A stretch of 64,000 nucleotides of DNA. It comes from DATIJJ01 sp035478795. GTDB taxonomy: Bacteria > Pseudomonadota > Gammaproteobacteria > DSM-16500. Positions 45,019-51,875 of this stretch are shown here, one piece after another. Location of the stretch: contig DATIJJ010000037.1 of assembly GCA_035478795.1 (NCBI GenBank), positions 1 to 64,000 of the forward strand, given 5' to 3'. The stretch's first letter is position 1; each line of letters opens with the position of its first letter. The notes beneath the pieces are model-generated. The model saw only the letters and a list, made by a program, of their open reading frames with translations. It was not told the origin of the DNA and ran no database searches. Made by a program: the position numbers and the translations under genes.

Positions 45019-45390
45019 ATGACCGCAAAAAAAAGGCAATCAAAAGATCGATCAATATGGAAGTGGCTGACGTTAATTCCTTCCGTGTCAGGCCTCGTGC
45101 ACACCGTGCTACGCAAACTGAAAATGGAAGTCTGCTTCACGCTGAAAAATACCATTCTTCTTTTGATGCTTGCCCTGACACTCGCGTGTCTTCTGGTCGC
45201 AACCTGGATCGGTCTGCTTGCAATGTTATTTTTCGGGTTACTGGCCTTGCAATGGAGTGTGTATGCCGCCGCTCTCCTCGTCATGTCGTTAAATATCATT
45301 TGCCTGCTGATTTTATGTATTGCGATTTCAGTTGTTAAAAATAAACTGATTCATCATCATCCCTCAAAAAGCCTGTCCTGCAGAGAGTAG
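45019..45390 (+). CDS. YqjE-like (phage holin superfamily) membrane protein
   Basis: A 123-residue protein with a basic N-terminal 30 residues, then two long hydrophobic helices (about 45-70 and 75-105), matching the YqjE/holin-3-6 family layout. It is 54 bases downstream of the DUF883 gene. In E. coli yqjD-yqjE-yqjK are adjacent, so the pair is conserved. Role unknown; not a phage gene in this setting. Ends three bases before the convergent bufC stop. Confidence 0.78.
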   Translation: MTAKKRQSKDRSIWKWLTLIPSVSGLVHTVLRKLKMEVCFTLKNTILLLMLALTLACLLVATWIGLLAMLFFGLLALQWSVYAAALLVMSLNIICLLILCIAISVVKNKLIHHHPSKSLSCRE

Positions 45391-45393
45391 TTA

Positions 45394-46173
45394 TTAAAAA
45401 TAAATCCCGATAATTAACCCCGCGCCAATCCAGCCTTTCAGCAAGGAAGCCGCATGGGTCGGCGTTTCATCTTCATCATGCCAGTGGCACAGCCCTTCAC
45501 ATATCTCGCCAAATGACTGGCCTGTCAGCATGGCATGAATCGCCCATGCTTCATCTTCCGGCAACGAGCAAAAATGCGTCTCGAGATCTTTCCGCCATAA
45601 AATCCAGCTGACTGGCGAATCACTTTTTACAAATTCTATCGGGGTTTCATTATCCGATAAGGATTGCCAGACAGAAACCACATTCCACTCGAGCTTCAAT
45701 TCATGCAATGATGGATGCGGTGTAAATCGCATACTTTCCCACAAATCAGGCGCAACACTTCCCATTTCTTCAAGCGAAATATTTTCTGCATCCGCTGCAT
45801 CAAAAACACTGCACAGCATCCATTCAAATGCCGTCAGTTCAGATAAATACGGCATGGATTGATAAGTGGCATGCTCATGCAAAAAATCAGCCATTCGATC
45901 ACCAAACCAGCGAATGGATCGATACGTTGAGGCATAGGCTCGAATATAGTCATACCCGATTTCTTCAAAACCGTCTGCGCCCAACTGTTTTTGAAGAATG
46001 GGATAACTGGTCGAAAGCGCTTCCAGTAATCGCAAATAATACGCATTTTGATAAATGAACAAACGCGTTTTCGCTGAAACAGTTTCTGTATCCACGATGT
46101 GTTGCAAAATCGCATCATCCACCTGAAATAAATAATCCTGGAATGCCTGTTGCAATCGCACAAGTTCCGTCAT
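45394..46173 (-). CDS. bufC: DUF2063 protein, bufferin maturation partner BufC/HvfC
   Basis: A 259-residue helical protein of the DUF2063/HvfC type: LVRLQQAFQDYLFQ at the start, RLFIYQNAYYLRLLEALS, and YPILQKQLGADGFEEI. In bufferin-like systems it is the partner that presents the precursor to the DUF692 enzyme. It overlaps that gene by four bases here. It is the last gene of the operon. Confidence 0.88.
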   Translation of the reverse strand: MTELVRLQQAFQDYLFQVDDAILQHIVDTETVSAKTRLFIYQNAYYLRLLEALSTSYPILQKQLGADGFEEIGYDYIRAYASTYRSIRWFGDRMADFLHEHATYQSMPYLSELTAFEWMLCSVFDAADAENISLEEMGSVAPDLWESMRFTPHPSLHELKLEWNVVSVWQSLSDNETPIEFVKSDSPVSWILWRKDLETHFCSLPEDEAWAIHAMLTGQSFGEICEGLCHWHDEDETPTHAASLLKGWIGAGLIIGIYF

Positions 46174-47015
46174 ACGACAAGCTCTCCTGTCAGAGATTCC
46201 GAGAGATCCCGTGCGTGTTGCAATTCTTTCAAGAGATCAGCCAGTGGCGGAATATTATCATCCCGTTCAATCATCGTGGAAATCTGTCCATGACGTTTGA
46301 GCGTTTCCGCATACAAATGCCAGACTGCGTCTTTTATCGCATGATCATGCGTATCAATCATGTAATCACCCATATCAGAATGCCCGGCCAAATGAATCTG
46401 ATAAATGCGCTCACCGGGAATGGAATGAATGTAGGTCAAAGGATCAAATCCGTGATTTACCGAACTCACATAAATATTATTCACATCCAGTAAAATCAGG
46501 CAATCGGCTGATTCCGCAATATTTGTCAAAAATTCCCACTCACTCATTTCAGACTGTTTGTATGTCACATAACTTGAAACGTTTTCAATTAAAATACGCT
46601 GCCCGAGAAAGTCCTGCACTTGCCGGATACGATCGACAACGTGTGCGACCGTTTCAACCGTATAGGATAATGGCAAAAGATCATGTGTATTTTTACCGTG
46701 AATGCCGGTCCAGCATAAATGGTCAGAAATCCATTTTGGTTGAATGCGATCAGCGAGTGCTTTCACTTCTGCGAGATATTGCCAGTCCAATGGATCAGTA
46801 CTGCCAATGGAGAGAGAAACACCGTGCATCACCATGGGATAATGCTCACGAATTTTATCCAGATAAAAAAGCGGCTTTCCACCCGGTACCAGATAATTTT
46901 CGGTAATAATTTCAAACCAGTCGATTGACGGTTGTTCATTCAAAATCGTTTCGTAATGATCCGTTCGTAATCCTAACCCAAATCCCAGCATGGGTTTTTT
47001 AGATTTGCCTGACAT
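46170..47015 (-). CDS. bufB: DUF692/MNIO-family multinuclear iron oxidase BufB
   Basis: A 281-residue TIM-barrel protein. Family marks are GLGLRTDHYETIL, WFEIITENYLVPGG, MHGVSLSIGSTDPLDW, SDHLCWTG, LIENVSSYV, LLDVNNIYVSS and IHLAGHSD; the His/Asp/Glu residues in these blocks bind the iron centres. MNIO enzymes modify Cys side chains of ribosomal peptides (methanobactin MbnB, bufferin BufB). The gene sits between the YceI and DUF2063 genes and near two Cys-rich precursors. AAGGGA precedes the ATG. Confidence 0.93.
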   Translation of the reverse strand: MSGKSKKPMLGFGLGLRTDHYETILNEQPSIDWFEIITENYLVPGGKPLFYLDKIREHYPMVMHGVSLSIGSTDPLDWQYLAEVKALADRIQPKWISDHLCWTGIHGKNTHDLLPLSYTVETVAHVVDRIRQVQDFLGQRILIENVSSYVTYKQSEMSEWEFLTNIAESADCLILLDVNNIYVSSVNHGFDPLTYIHSIPGERIYQIHLAGHSDMGDYMIDTHDHAIKDAVWHLYAETLKRHGQISTMIERDDNIPPLADLLKELQHARDLSESLTGELVV

Positions 47016-47044
47016 GATCGATTCCCTTCTTGTGCGCTTTTGCT

Positions 47045-47605
47045 TCAGGCAAAAGCTTCAGCTTCAATGTCAATTTTGACGTCATCCCCAAGGCCGGGCA
47101 ATAACGCTGTCATGCCAAAATCCGAGCGTTTAATAACCGTTTTGGCCGTAAAACCCAGTGTCGGTTTGTTGGTGATGGGACTCACACCGGAACGATTCAG
47201 CTTGACATCCAGCGTGACGGGTTTTGAAATACCGTGCACAGTCAATATGCCGTGTACTTTCGCGGTTGTTTTTCCAGTGACATTCACCTTGTCACTCACA
47301 AAAGTCGCATCCGGATATTGTTGAACATCAAAAAATAAAGGCTTCATCAGGTGTTCATCCAGTGCCTTGATGCCCGTTGTAAGCGTTGCGATATGAATCA
47401 CCGCATTCACCTTGCTATCCTGTAATTTTTTTTCATCTAAAACCAGCGTGCCGTCTGCCATCCATTTTCCGGATGGATTGGAAAAATTAAAATGACTGAT
47501 ATGCCACAGCACGTAAGTATGCTGGTTGTCGAGCTGATACGTTTCGGCAAAAGCCGTTGTCTGGATAAAAATCAATGCGAATAAAATAAAAAAAAGTTTT
47601 TTCAT
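47045..47605 (-). CDS. YceI-family periplasmic protein
   Basis: A 186-residue exported lipid-binding beta-barrel-like protein. The signal peptide covers about 1-20 (ending AFA), followed by YQLDNQHTYVLWHISHFNFS, the usual YceI start. The fold binds polyprenoid-type lipids; its role is not known. The ATG at 47605 has AGGAA six bases upstream. It sits inside the bufferin operon, between the BufA1-like precursor gene (four bases) and bufB, a place more often held by a DoxX gene. Confidence 0.88.
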   Translation of the reverse strand: MKKLFFILFALIFIQTTAFAETYQLDNQHTYVLWHISHFNFSNPSGKWMADGTLVLDEKKLQDSKVNAVIHIATLTTGIKALDEHLMKPLFFDVQQYPDATFVSDKVNVTGKTTAKVHGILTVHGISKPVTLDVKLNRSGVSPITNKPTLGFTAKTVIKRSDFGMTALLPGLGDDVKIDIEAEAFA

Positions 47606-47614
47606 GGTCATTTC

Positions 47615-47902
47615 CTATTTTTTGTCGTCAGGTTTACCGGGTGTCAAACTGCCGCCAACAATTTTTTCGCATGCGCCTTTGGGTAAAAAGAGAAACGCAT
47701 CCGCCTGTCTGTCTTTGGTTGCTGATCCCGCACAGGCTGTTTTACTCGTCTGGCAATCGTTCATGCCCGCTTTCACAATGCCATAACATTTTTCCGTTTG
47801 AGGCATTGCCGTTGCGCTCACCGTCGCAGCCATGCTGCCGGTTGCAGTCAACGCCAAAAGACCCGCCACGGCAGATTTAATCAGCTGACTTTTATCACTC
47901 AT
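47615..47902 (-). CDS. bufA1: Bufferin-like precursor BufA1 (DUF2282)
   Basis: A 95-residue exported peptide. A long signal sequence (about 1-30) precedes the DUF2282 core with four Cys: CYGIVKAGMNDC (Cys39, Cys50), ACAGSATKD (Cys57), and PKGACEKIVGGSL (Cys78). These are the conserved motifs of the BufA1 group, in which Cys-derived heterocycles bind copper. The neighbouring DUF692 gene supplies the modifying enzyme. AAGG precedes the ATG. Copper specificity is inferred from the family. Confidence 0.87.
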   Translation of the reverse strand: MSDKSQLIKSAVAGLLALTATGSMAATVSATAMPQTEKCYGIVKAGMNDCQTSKTACAGSATKDRQADAFLFLPKGACEKIVGGSLTPGKPDDKK

Positions 47903-47994
47903 GATGAAGACCTTTTATTGAATTGGGTAGAACAGAAAAAAATGGCACAAAAAAAGTGTGCCGCTGAAGACGGCACACTTTGTGGTTTTAAAGA

Positions 47995-48261
47995 TCAGGA
48001 CTTGGGTTCTTCTGTTGTTCCACCTGCTTTCATGCAATGTTTGGGTGACATCATCATGACACCTTTCCCTTTGCAATCATTCTTGCCCTTGCAAGCGCTG
48101 GTTGCTGTTTTGCAGCCGCTCTTGCCCTTGCAAGCATTGGCGCCATAGCAAGGCACTCTTTTGCCATGAGCCAGTGCTAAAGTGGAGGTGACAGGTGCGG
48201 TAACAAACGCGATGGCAGCAGCTGCAGCGATAACACCAGCTATTTTTTTTCCAGTTTTCAT
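47995..48261 (-). CDS. Second Cys-rich bufferin-like precursor (BufA2 type)
   Basis: An 88-residue exported peptide. The signal sequence spans about 1-32 (ending LALA-H). Six Cys follow in a regular CKGK-type pattern: CYGANACKGKSGC, SACKGKNDCKGKG, and KHC (Cys38, 44, 50, 57, 63, 76). This fits the low-complexity BufA2 group of MNIO substrates. The ATG at 48261, with GGAG eight bases upstream, replaces an in-frame TTG. It is the first gene of the operon, 92 bases upstream of bufA1. Confidence 0.83.
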   Translation of the reverse strand: MKTGKKIAGVIAAAAAIAFVTAPVTSTLALAHGKRVPCYGANACKGKSGCKTATSACKGKNDCKGKGVMMMSPKHCMKAGGTTEEPKS

Positions 48262-48322
48262 AAACAAAGCTCCGTTTTGAAAATGATTAATTAAAGAACA
48301 AACAATAACATGGAGGTAACAA

Positions 48323-48338
48323 TTCTCGTTAGCGAGAA
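48323..48338. promoter_or_regulatory. Perfect inverted repeat at the start of the bufferin transcript
   Basis: TTCTCG and CGAGAA surround a four-base loop, immediately after the predicted -10 box on the minus strand. It could be an operator or a 5'-end hairpin stabilising the messenger. Regulator unknown. Confidence 0.5.
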
Positions 48339-48344
48339 GCTTTC

Positions 48345-48372
48345 ATCATAACAGAAAGTAACTATCAATCAA
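48345..48372 (-). promoter_or_regulatory. Predicted promoter of the bufferin operon
   Basis: On the minus strand TTGATT (48367-48372) and TATGAT (48345-48350) are 16 bases apart, with a TG dinucleotide in extended -10 position. It lies 83 bases upstream of the first precursor gene. Confidence 0.55.
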
Positions 48373-48418
48373 GCGGTTATACAGACGCAATCATCTATCT
48401 AAAAAATTACCTGACTCG

Positions 48419-49051
48419 CTAAAAATGCTCATTTTTTTCCATCAAAACCACATCCGTCCCTCGAATGTTACCGACCTTTTTTGCTGTCACACCCGTCCCG
48501 GCCAGTATTTTTTGTACATGAGAAAACGCATCAAACCCATGCTGATTTAGGGGCCGCAATAAAAAATACGCGCGGCCTTTTTTGGATAGCACATTGACCA
48601 TGGCTAAAATCAATTTTTCAAACGAACTGTCCAGATAAAAACGGCATCGATTTTTAAATTCAGAGGGAGACAACATGCCGTGATCGCGCTGAAAATAGGG
48701 AGGATTGCATACAATCAGATCTATTTTTTGTTTCCAGGTCTCATCCAGCAAGGATTCATAATTTAAAACATGCCAGCGTAATTGAAGTTCAGGGCGATTG
48801 ACTGTTTTGACATTGCGTTTAAAAAAATCCGTATAGCTATCCTGCACTTCCACAAAATCCATTTGCCGTAATTCCCGCACATAAAAAGACAGCTCGAGTC
48901 CAATCACACCACACCCGGCACATAAATCCAGCACACGCAGTGTCGATAAATCCGTGCGTGATTTTAATTGCGTGGCAACCCATTCAGCAAAATGAATCGA
49001 ATCCAGACTAAAATGATAATCATCCGGTTGCGAATAGGCATAAGTAAACAT
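48419..49051 (-). CDS. tRNA1(Val) (adenine37-N6)-methyltransferase-like protein (TrmN6 type)
   Basis: SAM-dependent methyltransferase of 210 residues. The SAM motif LDLCAGCGVIGLEL and the catalytic NPPYF (amino-methyltransferase motif) match YfiC/TrmN6. The N-terminal FTYAYSQPDDYHFSLDS is the usual substrate-proximal start. The ATG at 49051 is chosen by homology; no strong ribosome-binding site precedes it, and a longer frame would overlap the Rap1a-like gene. The exact tRNA target is inferred. Confidence 0.78.
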   Translation of the reverse strand: MFTYAYSQPDDYHFSLDSIHFAEWVATQLKSRTDLSTLRVLDLCAGCGVIGLELSFYVRELRQMDFVEVQDSYTDFFKRNVKTVNRPELQLRWHVLNYESLLDETWKQKIDLIVCNPPYFQRDHGMLSPSEFKNRCRFYLDSSFEKLILAMVNVLSKKGRAYFLLRPLNQHGFDAFSHVQKILAGTGVTAKKVGNIRGTDVVLMEKNEHF

Positions 49052-49061
49052 ATCAAATTTT

Positions 49062-49475
49062 TTAACCACGCATGCAGGGGAAATAAGTTGCAAGAGACCG
49101 AGCCACAAGAAAAGACGCCGGTAAATTTTCCTGTTCCGGATGGGTTTTTAAATATTTCACAACCACTGTTGCACCCATCAACAAATTGTAGGTAGGCGGC
49201 AAACAAAATACAGGGTAATTCGAATAGCGTGATGAGGACATCCTGCCGCGCATTTCATTCGCACTCATGAGATACCCTTCACAAATACCTGTTTTGGTTC
49301 CCAAAATATATTCCGAATCCGTTTGGGGATTACCGAATTGTTTGTCGTGAATATCCATCGCAATTTTGCAGTATTCCAGTAATTCCTTGCCCGTTGCCTG
49401 TGTCATAAAAGCCAAAATCGGCGAAGCCAGTGACACCGACAAGCAGCCCAGGAACGTCATCATTAATTTTTTCAT
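49062..49475 (-). CDS. Rap1a/Tai-family exported protein
   Basis: A 137-residue exported protein: signal peptide about 1-22, then TGKELLEYCKIA, CEGYLMSANEMRG, FCLPPTYNLLMGATVVVKYLKTHPEQ and a final FPC. This spacing of four Cys matches the Rap1a/Tai domain, known from immunity proteins against type VI secreted amidases. No T6SS or amidase effector gene is nearby, so here it may be a resident periplasmic protein. ATG at 49475 with AAGG upstream is likely; two further ATGs are possible. Confidence 0.75.
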   Translation of the reverse strand: MKKLMMTFLGCLSVSLASPILAFMTQATGKELLEYCKIAMDIHDKQFGNPQTDSEYILGTKTGICEGYLMSANEMRGRMSSSRYSNYPVFCLPPTYNLLMGATVVVKYLKTHPEQENLPASFLVARSLATYFPCMRG

Positions 49476-49604
49476 GTAAGCCTTCATTTTAAAAACATTC
49501 AAAAGAGCCATCTTAACAAAGATAATCCGACAAAAAAATGTTTTGGCTTGCAGGATAGGCTGTGGGCTTCTAGAATAGCCTTATTTTTGGCTGTCGAGGG
49601 CAGA

Positions 49605-51320
49605 GTGAAACAATTATTGACGATGCTGTTTAAAACAGCCATTCAGGAAGTCTTTGGCGATCAGTCCATCGACTGTGACCCATCCATTCAGGTGTCAACG
49701 CGAAAGGAATTTGGTGATTATCAGGCCAATTTTGCCATGCGTCTTGCCAAACAGCTTGGCAAAAAACCCTTTGATGTAGCCCAGGCGGTTGTTGAAAAAT
49801 TGAAAAATGAACGCTTATTCAGCCATCTTGAACCGTCCGGTCCGGGTTTTATTAATATATTCCTCCAAAATGACTATCTGGCTGAACGCCTTCAATCGTT
49901 GGCGGACGACCCGAGACTGGGTGTGGAACCGGACACCTTGCCAGAAACGGTAGTCGTCGATTATGCCAATGCCAATGTCGCGAAAGAAATGCATGTCGGC
50001 CATATCCGTTCAATTGTGATCGGCGATGCCATTGTGCGTATTCTGGATTTTTTAGGACACACCGTCATTCGCCAAAGTCATCTGGGCGACTGGGGCACGC
50101 AATTTGGCATGCTCATTGAATATCTTTACGAAACAGGCGAACAAAATACCGACCATTCCGTGAGTGATCTCGATCCACTTTACAAAAAATCCAAAGCCAA
50201 ATTTGATGAAGATCCACTTTTTGCTGAAAGAGCGAGACAGCGAGTTGTCTCACTTCAAAAAGGCGATACAGAAACGCTTGCCATCTGGAACCATCTGGTA
50301 AAAGAAAGTTTGCAGTATTTTCAAAAAATTTATGACAAGCTCGATGTGTTATTAATTGAAGAAGATGCACGCGGTGAAAGTTTTTATAATCCAATGCTCG
50401 AAGACACTGTCAATGAATTGATAGCGATCGGTCTCGCCCAAAAAGACGAAGACGCCATTATTGTCCCATTAGAAGCATTTCCCATCCCGTATCTCATTCG
50501 CAAAAAAGATGGCGGTTATTTGTATGCGACAACCGATCTCGCTGCCGCCCGGTTTCGGGTTGACACGCTCAAGGCAAAACGCATTATTTATTTAACTGAC
50601 GCCAGACAAAAACAACATTTTGCCATGTTGTTTGAAACACTCAAGAAAGCAAAATGGATAGATGAAGACGTACGTCTTGAACACATTCCTTTCGGCGCCA
50701 TTCTTGGAAAAGACAATAAACCTTTTAAAACACGCAGTGGAGAATCCATCAAATTAATCGCACTGCTGGAAGAAGCCGAGACGCGCGCAGAAAACATGGC
50801 ACGAGAAAAAAATCCGGCCTTGTCTTCTGACAAAATCAAAAAAATCGCGCACGATATCGGAATAGGCGCCTTAAAATATGCAGATTTACGTTCGGACAAA
50901 ATAAAGGATTATGTATTTGACTGGGAAAAATTACTTTCATTCGAAGGCAACACAGCGCCGTACTTACAAAATGCCTATGTGAGAATACGTGCGATTTTTC
51001 GTAAAGGTCAAGTTGATCCAAAAACGATTCAGCAAGCAACCATTTCATTAACCACTGACATTGAACATTCACTTGCAACAAGGTTACTGAATTTTCCCGA
51101 TGTGGTTTATGCCGTCAGTGACAGTTTGTCGCTACATACCCTCTGTGATTATTTATATGATCTCGCAGCCACTTATCATCAATTTTATGAACAATGTCCT
51201 ATTCTTTCAAATGACGACAAGGTGCTTCGGGGTAGCCGATTGTTACTGTCTGATTTGACGGCGAGAACATTGCATCTTGGGCTGGATTTGTTGGGGATCG
51301 GGACGCTGGAGCAGATGTGA
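49605..51320 (+). CDS. argS: Arginyl-tRNA synthetase
   Basis: Class I synthetase of 571 residues charging tRNA(Arg). The HIGH-equivalent is HVGHIRS, with YANANVAKEMHVGH before it, and the C-terminal DALR anticodon domain ends with ALDLLGIGTLEQM-like LGLDLLGIGTLEQM. Residues YATTDLAAA and DARQKQHF are characteristic. The KMSK motif is replaced by FKTRSGE, usual for bacterial ArgRS. GTG at 49605 is the best start, preceded by GAGGG; it makes the length typical. Confidence 0.96.
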   Translation: MKQLLTMLFKTAIQEVFGDQSIDCDPSIQVSTRKEFGDYQANFAMRLAKQLGKKPFDVAQAVVEKLKNERLFSHLEPSGPGFINIFLQNDYLAERLQSLADDPRLGVEPDTLPETVVVDYANANVAKEMHVGHIRSIVIGDAIVRILDFLGHTVIRQSHLGDWGTQFGMLIEYLYETGEQNTDHSVSDLDPLYKKSKAKFDEDPLFAERARQRVVSLQKGDTETLAIWNHLVKESLQYFQKIYDKLDVLLIEEDARGESFYNPMLEDTVNELIAIGLAQKDEDAIIVPLEAFPIPYLIRKKDGGYLYATTDLAAARFRVDTLKAKRIIYLTDARQKQHFAMLFETLKKAKWIDEDVRLEHIPFGAILGKDNKPFKTRSGESIKLIALLEEAETRAENMAREKNPALSSDKIKKIAHDIGIGALKYADLRSDKIKDYVFDWEKLLSFEGNTAPYLQNAYVRIRAIFRKGQVDPKTIQQATISLTTDIEHSLATRLLNFPDVVYAVSDSLSLHTLCDYLYDLAATYHQFYEQCPILSNDDKVLRGSRLLLSDLTARTLHLGLDLLGIGTLEQM

Positions 51321-51323
51321 TTT

Positions 51324-51590
51324 TTATGTTTTTCCTCTCAACAAATATCCCGCAAAACCACTCGCAATGCTGACTGCTGTGCTCATGGCAAGAGAATTCG
51401 AATGATCTTGTATGACGAGATACGCACTCATCAGAAAAAGAGCAATCAATACGGTCAAACCGACAACCAATATCAATTTTTCCTTGAATCGACGCAGGCT
51501 GCCATCTGCCTCATTTTCCGGCAATGATTTTTGTATAGAAATCGTCGTATGTTCGTGCTTGAGAAATTCATCCAGATTATAATTTGTCAT
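51324..51590 (-). CDS. Small membrane protein of an RHH/membrane gene pair
   Basis: An 88-residue protein. Residues 1-34 are polar and acidic; two hydrophobic helices follow (about 38-58 and 66-84). It overlaps the upstream ribbon-helix-helix-like gene by four bases, so the two are co-translated. Such pairs recur in diverse bacteria without known function. It is convergent with argS, three bases apart. Confidence 0.6.
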   Translation of the reverse strand: MTNYNLDEFLKHEHTTISIQKSLPENEADGSLRRFKEKLILVVGLTVLIALFLMSAYLVIQDHSNSLAMSTAVSIASGFAGYLLRGKT

Positions 51591-51808
51591 ACACCTGATA
51601 TATCGCCCACTTGATGATTTTGCTGATCCAATATCGCAATTCTGTTACCTTTTTTTGTATTTTCCATAGCAATGTCTAACAAAAAAATGGCTTTTTTTAG
51701 AATATCTGTCTTATCCGTATGTGAGTCAGCTGACATTTTTTCAAGTTTTGCATTTAACTCCGGCGACATATTCAACGAAAGACAAACCAGCTGGTGTTCC
51801 TGATTCAT
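51587..51808 (-). CDS. Ribbon-helix-helix-like small protein
   Basis: A 73-residue protein with an N-terminal strand LVCLSLNMSPELNAKLEKM, then a helix-turn-helix-like SHTDKTDILKKAIFLLDIA, the layout of MetJ/Arc-type DNA-binding domains (strand-helix-helix). The tail is polar. It could autoregulate the pair with the downstream membrane gene. Antitoxin function is possible but the partner is not a known toxin. Confidence 0.6.
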   Translation of the reverse strand: MNQEHQLVCLSLNMSPELNAKLEKMSADSHTDKTDILKKAIFLLDIAMENTKKGNRIAILDQQNHQVGDISGV

Positions 51809-51875
51809 ATCGATACTCTCCCCGTAATTTCTTGATCAATCATTATAGATGCAAGTCTGTTTTTGTCAACACACA

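Noticed and set aside
45019..45390. Phage holin
   Set aside because: Its neighbour is a DUF883 (YqjD-like) gene, matching chromosomal yqjD-yqjE; no other phage gene is near.
49062..49475. Type VI secretion immunity locus
   Set aside because: The Rap1a/Tai-like protein has no amidase effector or T6SS gene nearby, so the locus name would be unsupported.
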